NCBI GenBank assembly: GCA_947259405.1
Contig: CAMYLY010000007.1
Coordinates: 1-64,000 of the forward strand
DNA from: an uncultured Gemmatimonadales bacterium
GTDB taxonomy: Bacteria; Gemmatimonadota; Gemmatimonadetes; Gemmatimonadales; GWC2-71-9
Direction of reading: 5' to 3'
DNA: 64,000 nucleotides
This document shows, piece by piece, positions 15,394-24,028 of the stretch (positions are counted from its first letter, which is position 1; each line of letters opens with the position of its first letter). Under the pieces are notes generated by a model. The model was given only the letters and a program-made list of their open reading frames with translations. It ran no database searches and was not told the origin of the DNA. The position numbers were made by a program, and so were the translations under genes.

Positions 15394-15822
15394 CTAGTCG
15401 AAATCAACATCGAACTCAGCGCCACCCCAATCGCCGGCGTCACCACCGTCGTCGCCGTCATCACCGTCGCGATGGTGGTGGTGGACCCACACTCCACGAT
15501 CTCTGCCGCCTCCGCCTGGTTCCCATTCATCAGCAGCCCAGTGATCGCGGCCTCTGCCAAAGACGTTGTTCGCGATCGATCGCGTGGCCCACATTCCTCC
15601 TCCGAAGAGCAGGAGGAACGCAAAGACCGCGAGGGCCACTCCATGGAGATCCCCCGTTTCGAGTCCGCCCATAGCCAGCAACGCGGCCCCCGCGCTTGCA
15701 CCGACAAGCGTCGTCACATACCCCAGGACAATGACGAAGGCCCCGGTGTTCGGCGCATCCACGCGCGTCTGTAGCCATTCGGACTCATATGCCGTACTGC
15801 TCACTTGCCTTTGGTGAACCAC
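15394..15822 (-). CDS. Two-pass membrane protein with His/Asp-rich C-terminal tail
   Basis: This is a 142-residue protein with two hydrophobic segments at about residues 28-50 and 62-78. The C-terminal 40 residues are very rich in Gly, Asp, His and Trp (for example VWVHHHHRDGDDGDD) and would be cytoplasmic or periplasmic depending on topology. Such a tail could bind metal ions; that is inference. No family is recognised. It lies between RNA unit B and the collagen-like lipoprotein gene. Confidence 0.6.
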   Translation of the reverse strand: MVHQRQVSSTAYESEWLQTRVDAPNTGAFVIVLGYVTTLVGASAGAALLAMGGLETGDLHGVALAVFAFLLLFGGGMWATRSIANNVFGRGRDHWAADEWEPGGGGRDRGVWVHHHHRDGDDGDDGGDAGDWGGAEFDVDFD

Positions 15823-15855
15823 AGCTCCTAAAAGGATGCAGGATGAACGGTCCGT

Positions 15856-16323
15856 CTATTGACGAGTGAGCAAATAGAGAACGCCGGTGCCGAGCAGGTA
15901 GCCCGACCCATCTGGCTCGAACCCCAACACGAACTTCAGCGAATCGCTCGTCACCACCACGTTCTCGAATTGCGCGAGGAGAGGAGGGGTCGGCGCGAAC
16001 ACGTTCGGTGTCGTGACCACAATGCTTGTGCCGAAGGCCAAATAGGCTCCGGTCAAGTCTGTTCCGCCGTCGGTGAAGATATCGGACGTGTGCGTCCCAT
16101 CCGACGCAAACGTAATTGTGCGTGTCCCCGCATCCAGAAACGCGGTTCCGTCCGCGTTGGACACCATCTTCGCGCCACTCCAGGTACCGACGATGTCCGT
16201 GGACCCCAGCATTGTGGTCGGACCCTCGGGTCCTACAGGGCCCTCTGGGCCAACGGGCCCAATCTCTCCTTCACATCCGAGGCATGCGAGCAGCAACAGA
16301 ACGTGGACTCGACGGGTCTTCAT
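15856..16323 (-). CDS. Lipoprotein with collagen-like Gly-Pro repeat
   Basis: This is a 155-residue protein. I chose the ATG at 16323 because GGGGAGG lies just upstream and a signal follows at once (MKTRRVHVLLLLACLGC, lipobox Cys at 17). Immediately after the lipid-anchor Cys is a short collagen-type stretch (GEIGPVGPEGPVGPEGP). The rest looks like a small beta-barrel domain (DIVGTWSGAKM, TFASDGTHTSDIFTDG) of lipocalin-like or META-like flavour. It is probably anchored in the outer membrane. The partner is unknown. Confidence 0.8.
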   Translation of the reverse strand: MKTRRVHVLLLLACLGCEGEIGPVGPEGPVGPEGPTTMLGSTDIVGTWSGAKMVSNADGTAFLDAGTRTITFASDGTHTSDIFTDGGTDLTGAYLAFGTSIVVTTPNVFAPTPPLLAQFENVVVTSDSLKFVLGFEPDGSGYLLGTGVLYLLTRQ

Positions 16324-16862
16324 GACAGCCTCCCCAAGAATACCGGTTACAACCCTCGATCGCTGGTGTGCACTTCCCTTACCCGAACAACCGCTCCCAC
16401 CACGACCGCTTCCGCGGCTCCGCCTGTCGGCCTGCCCTCCTAGCGCCGTACTCCGACGTACTCTGTCTCCAATTCGTAACGGCCGTCCGTGTGACCGATC
16501 ACCGTAACGGTACCGTGCAGCTCGGTTCGCAGAATGTCGTTGGCCACTGCTTCGTAGTAGCGAAGTGCCCACGGGTCTGGGTGACCGTACGCATTGGTCG
16601 CGCTCCCGGCCAGCCGTCGTGTTCACACGGCGCGAAACCCAGAACCTGTCCACTGCGAAACGAATCTCGCCATTTCGGGGCAGTTCCTAACCCAAAATGG
16701 AATGGGATTCCTCATGGTCTAAAGGCAAGTTATTGGACAACAACGATTTACGTTTGGCACAGTGGTTGCTTGATCACGTGTCGGAGCTATCTCGATCATG
16801 GGTCCACCACCTCGGACCGCACTATGTCCGGTCGGGCCCGACAACCCAAGGAGACGTCGTTG
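16324..16862. other. Intergenic stretch with a possible coding relic
   Basis: No intact gene is seen. On the minus strand a 60-codon frame without a start, 16440-16618, ends in VIGHTDGRYELETEYVGVRR and looks protein-like, so it may be the tail of a decayed gene. The right end holds the AAGGAGA ribosome site of the next gene. Divergent promoters for the flanking lipoproteins must also lie here. Confidence 0.3.
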
Positions 16863-18014
16863 ATGAATCAATCGCATTCCGTATTTCCGGTCGCCGTTGT
16901 GGTGGCTGTCTTGGCCGGGTGCAGTGCCGGCCAAACGCCGATCGCGCAGGCCCCGGATCCCGTTATCCAGCAGCAGCAGGAGCAGATCGCGTCGCTGCAG
17001 GATTCAGTGAGCCATCTGTCCGAAAACTTGAGTGCCAAAGAAGCCGAAGCGATGCGGAGTGCTCGGGAAGCTGAGGAAGCGAAGGTGAGATTGAGCCAGG
17101 CCTCAGCGACTGGCACGGGGTTGACTGATCTCCTTCCTCCGAACGCAAGCGCGGGTGAGTGCTACGCCCGTGTGTTCGTGCCGCCGACGTACAAGACGCT
17201 GTCGGAGCGTGTGATGTCGCACGATTCCGTCGTAGACGTGACCGTCATACCGGCGAGGTACGAGTGGGGTGAGGAGCGCGTGTTAGTTCGTGAGGCCTCA
17301 ACGCGCCTCGAGGTGATTCCAGCCACGTACGAGTGGAAAGAAGAGCGCGTGCTCGTTCGGGCTGCGTCGACGCGTCTCGAAGAGATCCCCGCGGTCTATG
17401 AGACACGGCAAGAGCGCGTCGTTGACGTGCCGGAGCACACGGTTTGGAAAAAGGGCCGTGGTGCCATCGAGCGCATCGATGAAGCGACTGGCGAGATCAT
17501 GTGTCTCGTCACGGTGCCGGCAACGTACAAGACAGTGACGCGACGGGTACTGGTGCAGGCGCCGACCACGAGGGAAGTGACTATTCCCGCCGAGTACGAA
17601 ACGGTTCGGACTCGCGTCGTTAAGACGCCGGCTACGACCCGTACGGTCGAGATCCCCGCGGAGTACGAGACGGTGCGGGTTCAGAAAGTTGCGACGCCAG
17701 CGCGTCAGCAGCGTACCGTAACGCCACCGACGTACGAGACGGTGACGCGGCAGGAGCTGGACAAAGAAGGATATATGGAGTGGCGTTCCATTCTGTGTGA
17801 GACGAATGTGACGCGTGGCGTCATTGCCGATGTCCAGCGCGCGTTGCTGCGCAATGGGCACAACCCTGGTCCGATTGACGGTGTGATCGGTAGTCAAACC
17901 ATGGCCGCGGTGCGTTCGTATCAGCGCGCGAATGGTCTGGCGTCCGGCCAGTTGACCATGGAAACGCTCCAGAAGCTTGGTGTGCAGCTTTCCGGCGCTG
18001 CAGCCTCCCAATAG
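16863..18014 (+). CDS. Lipoprotein with repeated IPAxYE segments and peptidoglycan-binding domain
   Basis: This is a 383-residue protein starting at ATG 16863 behind AAGGAGA. It has a lipoprotein signal ending VLAGC (Cys near 20), then a Gln/Glu-rich coiled coil (residues 35-75). The centre is built of repeated strands of the type VxxPATYEWKEERVLVRxASTR and IPAEYETVRxRVVxxPA, about eight copies. The C-terminus (about 315-375) is a PG_binding_1 domain: VIADVQRALLRNGHNPGPIDGVIGSQTMAAVRSYQ. The protein should link the outer membrane to peptidoglycan, as OmpA- or Pal-like anchors do. Repeat copy number may vary between strains. Confidence 0.85.
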   Translation: MNQSHSVFPVAVVVAVLAGCSAGQTPIAQAPDPVIQQQQEQIASLQDSVSHLSENLSAKEAEAMRSAREAEEAKVRLSQASATGTGLTDLLPPNASAGECYARVFVPPTYKTLSERVMSHDSVVDVTVIPARYEWGEERVLVREASTRLEVIPATYEWKEERVLVRAASTRLEEIPAVYETRQERVVDVPEHTVWKKGRGAIERIDEATGEIMCLVTVPATYKTVTRRVLVQAPTTREVTIPAEYETVRTRVVKTPATTRTVEIPAEYETVRVQKVATPARQQRTVTPPTYETVTRQELDKEGYMEWRSILCETNVTRGVIADVQRALLRNGHNPGPIDGVIGSQTMAAVRSYQRANGLASGQLTMETLQKLGVQLSGAAASQ

Positions 18015-18185
18015 CAGGTAGGACAAGTAGACGCCGAAAGCTGGCGTCGATAGATCCCGGGGGTGCGGACTACGCGCCCTCGGGATTCGTCGTGTCGGGG
18101 GTAGGTCCCTGGCACGGGACCGATTCACCGGCATCGGCTCTGCCAACCGTGCAAGGATAGCCACCCCCGGGACGCCGATGGCGGG

Positions 18186-18212
18186 TGTTGAGCCGACGCT
18201 TCAGCGTCGGAA
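18186..18212 (+). repeat. R2-family palindrome, half copy
   Basis: GAGCCGACGCTTCAGCGTCGGAAC corresponds to the right half of the intact R2 element at 8219-8270. It lies about 24 bases beyond the terminator of RNA unit C. Confidence 0.7.
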
Positions 18213-18235
18213 CTCGCACGACGGCGGGCAAAACG

Positions 18236-18270
18236 AAAGCCGAGGCGGGAACGATCCCGGCCTCGGCTTT
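18236..18270 (-). terminator. Hairpin terminator of RNA unit C
   Basis: AAAGCCGAGGC and GCCTCGGCTTT form the stem around GGGAACGATCCC. It is nearly identical to the terminators of A and B. Confidence 0.75.
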
Positions 18271-18359
18271 CTTGGCGTGGCGAAACACGCTCCTCACAAG
18301 TCTGACGATTAACCCAATCTAAACTCGGGACGATGCCACGCGCAATTGACGCGGTGGGG

Positions 18360-18443
18360 TGCCGGCGGTGGGATTCGAACCCACACGGACTTGCGTCCCC
18401 AAGATCGTCAGACCTGTGCGTCTGCCAATTCCGCCACGCCGGC
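18360..18443 (-). tRNA. Class II tRNA-like gene, Leu-type body, nominal anticodon GAC
   Basis: The 84-nt body has perfect acceptor (GCCGGCG/CGCCGGC) and T (GTGGG-TTCGAAT-CCCAC) stems, Leu-type D arm, variable arm GGAC-GCAA-GTCC and discriminator A. The anticodon stem CAGGT/TCTTG is weak (a T-T closing mismatch and a G-U), and the loop CTGACGA places GAC (a Val codon reader) at 34-36. No encoded CCA is seen. Confidence 0.7.
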
Positions 18444-18544
18444 CACCACTTGCTTCGATGTCAGCGGCCATGGCAATGCGACGCGGGCCCAACGGATCTC
18501 GATCGAAACCGCGGCACAAGATGGGTTGGCAGGCCGGTGAGTGT

Positions 18545-18575
18545 GGCATCGTTTTCTTGCGGGTGGTGCTCACAT
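18545..18575 (-). promoter_or_regulatory. Promoter-like block of RNA unit C
   Basis: ACCACCCGCAAGAAAACGATGCCACAC on the minus strand aligns with the blocks before A, B and E; the -35-like half (TGAGCA) is the least conserved. An imperfect GGACGGTA tandem repeat follows upstream at about 18590-18632. Confidence 0.4.
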
Positions 18576-18648
18576 CAGCGCGGCGGCAATAGGACGGTAG
18601 GACGGTAAGACGGTAGGTCGCTGGGACGGTAGGGGCTGAGATAGTTTG

Positions 18649-18739
18649 GCGTCCTTTAGGACGCGTCGCGGGTTCCCCTCTCCACATCGTGGCGAGGGGA
18701 CAGGGGTGAGGCAGCGCCGAGCCGATGCTTCAGCGTCGG
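18649..18739 (+). repeat. R2 palindrome element interrupted by an R1 element
   Basis: The left half (GGCGTCCTTTAGGACGC...GTCGCG, 18649-18670) and right half (CGCCGAGCC...CTTCAGCGTCGG, 18715-18739) match the intact element at 8219-8270. Between them, at 18671-18714, is a 44-bp R1-type sequence with CCCCTCTCC, GGCGAGGGG and ACAGGGGTGAGG. Confidence 0.8.
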
Positions 18740-18753
18740 AACACACGGAAAAA

Positions 18754-18976
18754 GAGAGCCGAGGAAGGAGCAATCCCAATCTCGGCTTTCTCTGGCGCGG
18801 CAACCGACGCCGCTGAAACATCGCAAGCACCTGAATCTAGCTCGCGCTCGGGCGTTCACCAAGATGGCACGGTGGGTGCCGACGGTGAGATTCGTTGCGC
18901 AACCGTTAGGCAAGCAGAGCAAGCATCACGACCAGCGATGCGCAGCTCAACTCACACGGGCCGAAGCCGTGAGATG
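18754..18976 (-). pseudogene. Broken copy D of the tRNA-like RNA unit
   Basis: A decayed terminator hairpin (18754-18791), the small hairpin, an antisense segment identical in its core to copy A (TTGCGATGTTTC), and the 3' part of the tRNA body (acceptor strand and T loop, about 18877-18894) are recognisable. At 18895 the match stops for about 58 bases, then resumes with the variable-arm sequence CACACGGGCCGAAGCC (18953-18968). It then stops for good, with no anticodon, D arm, leader or promoter. Confidence 0.7.
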
Positions 18977-18994
18977 CGTGAGGGCGACGCATCG

Positions 18995-20308
18995 TCAACC
19001 GCGGAGCGCCCATCGGACCAGGTTGGCAAACTTGGGCGGCGTCCCCTGCATCAGGATTCCGACGCGAAAGATGCGTCCGCCGGCCCAGACCAACAGGATG
19101 AGGGTCAGAATGACGCCGATGAGCCCGACCCACGGTTGCCATGCGGGTACGCCACCGGGGACCCCCTGTCGGAGCAGCATCAAGAGTGGTGTGAAGAGGG
19201 GGAAGAGCGACATGCCGGTGGCGAAGGCCGAGTTCGGGTTCATGACGATGGGCATCAGCACGAACATCGGGATCAGCACAGGGAGGATGCTCGGGAAGAC
19301 CATCGACTGCGCCTCGGTGGCGTCGTTGCATGCGGAACCAAGGGCGGCGCCAAGCGCGCCAAACATCAACACCGCCGCAATCATGTAGGCGAGGAACCAC
19401 GGCACGATGTCGTACGGGATGTACTCACCGTAGCCGAGATAACGCACGGTCAGGATGCCACCCACGAGATAGACCGACGCGGCCGTGAGCGACACACCCA
19501 CACCGCCCAACAGCTTGCCCATCATGAATTCGAAGGGTCGCACGCAGCCGAGCATCACCTCGGCGATGCGCTGGGATTTTTCTTCGGTGACTGCTTGCAG
19601 CAGCGGTGAGGCTCCCATCATGATCATGAGGAGCATCAACATCACGGGGACGAGGGGGAGCAGTAGGGCTTGCAGTTCGGTGCGACGCTCGGCGCCCGTG
19701 ACTTCACCGGTCTCGGGGTCGAGCGACACGAGCCCGAGACCCTGCGGGGTCATCCAGTCGAAGAGATCGGGCACGATGGTCGGGTCGACGCCGGCGTCCA
19801 TGAGTCGCAGGCGGCGGAGTTCGGTGTTCAACGGGCGTTCGATCCACTGCCGCACCTCGTCGATTGCCGGATTCTCCGCGTAATACCGCGCTCCCGCTCC
19901 CGCGGAAGCCTGCCTCGGATGGATCACGTCCGCACCGATTTCCAGCACGGCGTGCAACGCCCCCCGTCGCACGCGGTTCGAGAGTTCCAACAGCTGCTGT
20001 GTCCAATCCTCCGCGGGCGCGACGAGCTCGATGAGGTACGCCGGCTTCGTCTTCTTCCCGCTCTCCGCGTCGACGACCTCGGTCTCGTTCCGTGACTGTG
20101 CCGCTCGCCGGAGGACGTCGCCGATCACCCCAGATCGATCGATCACGGCGATGCGCTTGTCGCTCGTATCGACGCGGTCGCGAAAGAACGCCATGCCGAT
20201 CGCGCTGCCGCCCATCACGACGGGCGCCAGGATCAGCCCGAGGATGAATCCCTTGGTCTTGACGATCGCCTTGTACTCGCGTTGGGCGACCCGCAAGATC
20301 TTACGCAT
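18995..20308 (-). CDS. ABC-2 type transporter permease (NatB-like)
   Basis: This is a 437-residue permease. The start at 20308 (MRKILRVAQREYKAIVKTKGF) overlaps the end of the ATPase gene by 8 bases, typical for this pair. One N-terminal membrane segment (FILGLILAPVVMGGSAIGMAFF) is followed by an exported loop of about 200 residues, then five or more C-terminal segments. The segment EEKSQRIAEVMLGCVRPFEFMMGKLLGG carries the EKxxRxxE signature of NatB/YhaP-type ABC-2 permeases. With the adjacent ATPase it forms an exporter, classically of Na+ or small compounds; the substrate here is unknown. Confidence 0.88.
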   Translation of the reverse strand: MRKILRVAQREYKAIVKTKGFILGLILAPVVMGGSAIGMAFFRDRVDTSDKRIAVIDRSGVIGDVLRRAAQSRNETEVVDAESGKKTKPAYLIELVAPAEDWTQQLLELSNRVRRGALHAVLEIGADVIHPRQASAGAGARYYAENPAIDEVRQWIERPLNTELRRLRLMDAGVDPTIVPDLFDWMTPQGLGLVSLDPETGEVTGAERRTELQALLLPLVPVMLMLLMIMMGASPLLQAVTEEKSQRIAEVMLGCVRPFEFMMGKLLGGVGVSLTAASVYLVGGILTVRYLGYGEYIPYDIVPWFLAYMIAAVLMFGALGAALGSACNDATEAQSMVFPSILPVLIPMFVLMPIVMNPNSAFATGMSLFPLFTPLLMLLRQGVPGGVPAWQPWVGLIGVILTLILLVWAGGRIFRVGILMQGTPPKFANLVRWALRG

Positions 20309-21212
20309 CCGATGCCCTCTCGGCGTCGGGTCCGGCGATCCGCACGAAGATGTCGTGCAGGGACGGTTTGGCGATTTCGAAGCTGGTGAGTCTCGTGCGA
20401 CCCATGACGTCCGCAAGGATGCGGTCTGGATCCGCGCCTTCACGGATCCGCAGTTCCTGCAGTTGACCAAAGTCCGTGACCTTCTCCACCCCCGGCACTG
20501 CGGAAAGCGCCTGCCCGCCCTCGACGCACCGAACCCTGATGGTGTCGCTGCCAAAGGTGTCCTGGATCGACGCGAGTGTCCCGTCGAGCACCTTGCGGCC
20601 TTTGAAGATCATGAAGATGAAATCGCACATCTTCTCGGCCATGCCCATGTCGTGCGTGCTGAAGATGACCGTGGTGCCACGAGCCTGAAGGCCGAGCACG
20701 GCATCTCGGATCACGTCGGTATTGACGGGATCCAGTCCCGTAAACGGTTCGTCCAGGATGACGAGTTCGGGGTTCGAGACCACGGTCGCGATGAACTGCA
20801 CCTTCTGGCTCATTCCCTTACTCAGTGTCTCTATTTTCTTGTCGGCCCACTCGTCGAGATCGAGATGGTGCAGCCACCGTTCCACAGCGCTCCGGACATC
20901 GCCATTCTGTTTTAAGCCGCCGTAGAATTGGAGGAGTTCCCGCACCTTCATCTTCTTGTACAATCCGCGTTCCTCGGGCATGTACCCGATGCGGTTGGTG
21001 CACGCGCCGTGCAGTGCTTCCCCGAACACGTGGATGGTGCCCCGGTCCGGATAGAGGATGTTCATGATCATGCGGAGGGTCGTGGTCTTGCCGGATCCGT
21101 TGGGGCCGATGAAGCCGTAGACGCTTCCTTCGGGAACGCCGAGTGACAGATCATCCACGGCGACCGTCTTGCCGAATTGCTTCGTGACCGAATCGATTTG
21201 GACGGCGGTCAT
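20301..21212 (-). CDS. ABC transporter ATP-binding protein (NatA-like)
   Basis: This is a 303-residue ATPase starting at ATG 21212 behind GAGGAGGGG. Walker A is GPNGSGKT (36-43), the signature is LSKGM (130-134, in place of LSGGQ), Walker B is VILDEP (151-156) and the switch His is in STHDM (near 187). The C-terminal 80 residues form the DUF4162 tail common to NatA/YhaQ proteins. It is translationally coupled to the permease gene and follows the molybdenum hydroxylase genes by about 60 bases, so all may share one transcript. Confidence 0.9.
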   Translation of the reverse strand: MTAVQIDSVTKQFGKTVAVDDLSLGVPEGSVYGFIGPNGSGKTTTLRMIMNILYPDRGTIHVFGEALHGACTNRIGYMPEERGLYKKMKVRELLQFYGGLKQNGDVRSAVERWLHHLDLDEWADKKIETLSKGMSQKVQFIATVVSNPELVILDEPFTGLDPVNTDVIRDAVLGLQARGTTVIFSTHDMGMAEKMCDFIFMIFKGRKVLDGTLASIQDTFGSDTIRVRCVEGGQALSAVPGVEKVTDFGQLQELRIREGADPDRILADVMGRTRLTSFEIAKPSLHDIFVRIAGPDAERASDA

Positions 21213-21273
21213 ACGGCACCCCTCCTCAACACGACAGCCCTCCTGTCCGTGAGCCCACCGCCCTTGCGATCCC

Positions 21274-23463
21274 TTACATCTGACGTTCGAGGTGGGGCGC
21301 GAACGGTTGGGCGCGCATCCGGGTGCCGGTCGCGCGATACAGGGCGTTGGCCAGGGCCCCAAAGATCGGTGGGAAGGGCGGTTCCCCCAACCCCGTTGGG
21401 TCGATGCCATTCTCGACGAAATGCACGTCGATCGCCTTGGGCGCCTCGCTGTGACGAATGGTACGGTACGTGTCGAAGTTGTCGTGGGCCGGCACGCCTT
21501 CTTCGAATGTCATGGAACCGTACAGGGCATTGCCGATGCCATCCACGATGGCGCCCTCTGCCATGTTGCTGGCGGCGTCCGGGTTCACCACGATGCCACA
21601 GTCCAGCGCACAGCACACGCGGCTCACGACCGGCGTCCCGTCTTCGACGACGATGTCCAGCACGTGCGCCGCATACGTGTTGTGGCAGAAGTAGGCGGCC
21701 ACACCGCGGGAAACGCCAGGTGTCGCTTCCTCGTCCCAGCGCGACTTCTCACGGACCAGCTTCAGCACACCGGCGTAGCGGGCGGCGTCGTAGTCGTTGT
21801 CCTCGCCGACCGGTCGTGTCCTCGCCCGTTCCAACAGTTCGAGACGGAATGCCATGGGATCTTTCCCCATCGCCTCGGCGAGTTCGTCGAGAAACGACTG
21901 TTCGACCCCGGCCATGAAGTTTGACCGCGGTGCGCGAAACGCCCCGATGGTGATGTTGGATTCGAGCGACCACTCCTCGGCGAGGTAGTTGTCCACCGCA
22001 CCCGCCGGGAACCGGTTGGCATGGAGCGGACTCTCCGGGATCCCTCCGGCCTTCACGTGAAAGGCGATCAGGTTGTTGTCGGCATCCAGCGCCGCCCGGT
22101 ACGTCGCATGGTAGGCTGGACGAAAGGCGCCGAACGTCATGTCGTCTTCCCTCGTGTACATCAGCTTGACCGGCGCATTCACCTGCCGAGAGATCACTGC
22201 CGCTTCCACCATGTGGTGACCGTAGGCTCGCCGGCCGAATCCACCGCCCATGCGTGTCAACGCAATGTCGATCTTCTCGGGCGGCAGGCCCAGTCGGGCC
22301 GACAGGGTGCGCTCGATGAACTCGGGTGCCTGAATGGGTCCGGCCACTTCCGCCTGGTCCGCCGTCACATGGGCAAAGCAGGTCATCGGCTCCATGGCGT
22401 TGTGAGCGAGAAACGGTGCCGTGTAGGTGCCCTCGACGATCTTCGCCGCCCTGGCGAACGCGGCCTCGGGGTCGCCATCCCGACGCACCACCCGGCCGGG
22501 CTTGGCCGCCATCTCGGCCATCCGCGCGTCGTGGTCCGTAGTGCTCTCGAGCGCCTCGATCGGTTCCCACTCGATCTGCAGTGCCCTCTTGGCGTTCATC
22601 ACTTCCCAGGTCGTGTTGCCCACGACGGCGACCAGTTCCGGGAAGGCGTTCGTATCGAAGTAGTTCCGCTCGTACCCGTCTTCGAACGTCTTGAACGTGA
22701 AGACGTCCGTGATGCCGGGCATGGACCTAGCGGCCGCATCGTCCACCGCTTTCGGTCTCATCCCGAACGCCGGGGGGTGTGCAGTCATCGCGACGAGCGT
22801 CCCATCCCAGTGTTGGTCCATCGTGAACAGCGGCTGTCCCGTCACGATCTTGTGCCCGTCGACGTTCTTCTGCGACGTGCCGATGATCTGAAAATCCTCG
22901 AGGTCTTTGAGCTGCACCTGTTCCGGCACCGGCATCGTTGCTGCCGCCGAGGCCATGGCACCGTAGCCCGCCGACCGCTCGCTCGCGTTGTGGTAGAGGA
23001 CGCCGTCCGCGGTTGTGACCTCGTCTACGGGAACCCGCCACGCGTGCGCCGCCGCCTCGCGGAGCATGTGCCGGGCCGCGGCGCCGGCCATACGGAGCCC
23101 CCGCCACGCCCGCCTGATACCCTGACTCCCGCCCGTGAACTGACGGTCGAAGACCTCGTTATTGAAGCGCGCTTGCTCGACGACGACCTGCCTCCAGTCC
23201 ACATCGAGTTCTTCGGCCACGATCATGGGCATGGACGTCTTCACGTTTTGGCCGAATTCCGGGTTCGGCGACAAAATCGTGACCGTGCCATCCGCGCCGA
23301 TCTTCACGTAGCCGTTGAGTTCGACGAGTGACTCGGGCACGTCGTCCAGTGCCTCGAGGTCCATGGCGGCGAGCCAGTTGAAGCCCAGCACCATGCCGCC
23401 CCCGGCAACGGCGGACACCTTCAGAAAGGATCGTCTGTTATACGTCGTCTGGATGAGAGCCAC
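21274..23463 (-). CDS. Molybdopterin-binding large subunit, xanthine dehydrogenase/IorB family (Tat-exported)
   Basis: This is a 729-residue protein with a twin-arginine signal (NRRSFLKVSAVAGGGMVLG). Family motifs are clear: a TRMGGGFGRRAYGHH loop in the middle, GAFRAPRSN, and GIDPTGLGEPPFPP near the end with the glutamate that lies next to molybdenum. There is no FAD-binding subunit gene, so it belongs to the two-subunit isoquinoline oxidoreductase/aldehyde dehydrogenase type that passes electrons to a cytochrome. The [2Fe-2S] subunit gene is 68 bases upstream. It acts in the periplasm; the substrate (aldehyde or N-heterocycle) cannot be told. Confidence 0.9.
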   Translation of the reverse strand: MALIQTTYNRRSFLKVSAVAGGGMVLGFNWLAAMDLEALDDVPESLVELNGYVKIGADGTVTILSPNPEFGQNVKTSMPMIVAEELDVDWRQVVVEQARFNNEVFDRQFTGGSQGIRRAWRGLRMAGAAARHMLREAAAHAWRVPVDEVTTADGVLYHNASERSAGYGAMASAAATMPVPEQVQLKDLEDFQIIGTSQKNVDGHKIVTGQPLFTMDQHWDGTLVAMTAHPPAFGMRPKAVDDAAARSMPGITDVFTFKTFEDGYERNYFDTNAFPELVAVVGNTTWEVMNAKRALQIEWEPIEALESTTDHDARMAEMAAKPGRVVRRDGDPEAAFARAAKIVEGTYTAPFLAHNAMEPMTCFAHVTADQAEVAGPIQAPEFIERTLSARLGLPPEKIDIALTRMGGGFGRRAYGHHMVEAAVISRQVNAPVKLMYTREDDMTFGAFRPAYHATYRAALDADNNLIAFHVKAGGIPESPLHANRFPAGAVDNYLAEEWSLESNITIGAFRAPRSNFMAGVEQSFLDELAEAMGKDPMAFRLELLERARTRPVGEDNDYDAARYAGVLKLVREKSRWDEEATPGVSRGVAAYFCHNTYAAHVLDIVVEDGTPVVSRVCCALDCGIVVNPDAASNMAEGAIVDGIGNALYGSMTFEEGVPAHDNFDTYRTIRHSEAPKAIDVHFVENGIDPTGLGEPPFPPIFGALANALYRATGTRMRAQPFAPHLERQM

Positions 23464-23531
23464 TGGAAGTTCCTCGCAAAGAAATGAGGTGGATCACCTA
23501 ACGCGATCGAGCGGGAACGAGCGCACGGCCC

Positions 23532-24002
23532 TTAGGCCTCAGTGTTCGCCGCCACCTTGATGGCGGCATGGATGCGCAGGTAGGTACCGCAGCGGCAGAT
23601 GTTCCCGTTCATCCCGGCATCGATCTCCTCGTCACTGGGAGCGGGATGCTGGTTCAACAGCGCGGCTGCGCTCATGATCTGCCCACTCTGGCAATACCCG
23701 CACTGTGCCACATCCTCTTCGAGCCAGGCCTGCTGCACCGGATGGGTCCCGTTGGGCGAAAGCCCCTCGATCGTCGTGATGCGTTGATTGCCTACACTCG
23801 ACACCGGCAGGATGCACGAGCGAACCGCGGCGCCATTCAGGTGAATCGTGCACGCGCCGCATTGCGCGATGCCGCAGCCATACTTCGTTCCCACCAGCTG
23901 CAGATGGTCGCGCAGGACCCACAGGAGGGGTGTGCGGGGATCGACGTCGACGTCGACGGTCTTGCCGTTTACGGACAGGGTAATTGGCGCCATGGCTGCC
24001 AT
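23532..24002 (-). CDS. [2Fe-2S] subunit of the molybdenum hydroxylase
   Basis: This is a 156-residue protein ([18 protein letters not shown]). The plant-ferredoxin-type cluster site is [15 protein letters not shown] with a following Cys in RSCILP. The second, helical cluster site is CGYCQSGQ plus CRCGTYLRI. The spacing and length match IorA/CoxS-type small subunits. It carries electrons from the molybdenum centre of the next gene product. Starts at 24002 or 23993 are both possible; neither has a strong ribosome site. It lacks its own signal and would be co-exported with the Tat subunit. Confidence 0.9.
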   Translation of the reverse strand: MAAMAPITLSVNGKTVDVDVDPRTPLLWVLRDHLQLVGTKYGCGIAQCGACTIHLNGAAVRSCILPVSSVGNQRITTIEGLSPNGTHPVQQAWLEEDVAQCGYCQSGQIMSAAALLNQHPAPSDEEIDAGMNGNICRCGTYLRIHAAIKVAANTEA

Positions 24003-24028
24003 CGATTCGGACAGAGTGAAAATGCGAT

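Larger units (their letters stand above)
18236..18543 (-). ncRNA. tRNA-like/self-antisense RNA unit, copy C
   Basis: Leader (18444-18543), tRNA body (18360-18443), tail, GCGTG-TTTCGC-CACGC hairpin and terminator (18236-18270) follow in the same order as in A and B. The tail segment at 18295-18309 (ATCGTCAGACTTGTG) pairs with 18404-18418 in the anticodon arm over 15 nt with one G-U pair. The loop and tail sequences are both different from copies A and B. Confidence 0.8.

Noticed and set aside
18725-19609. A plus-strand frame across RNA copy D and the permease gene
   Set aside because: It begins in repeat and RNA sequence and continues antisense to a clear ABC permease.
22021-23331. A 436-codon plus-strand frame opposite the molybdenum hydroxylase gene
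   Set aside because: Pure shadow of a strongly conserved enzyme on the other strand.
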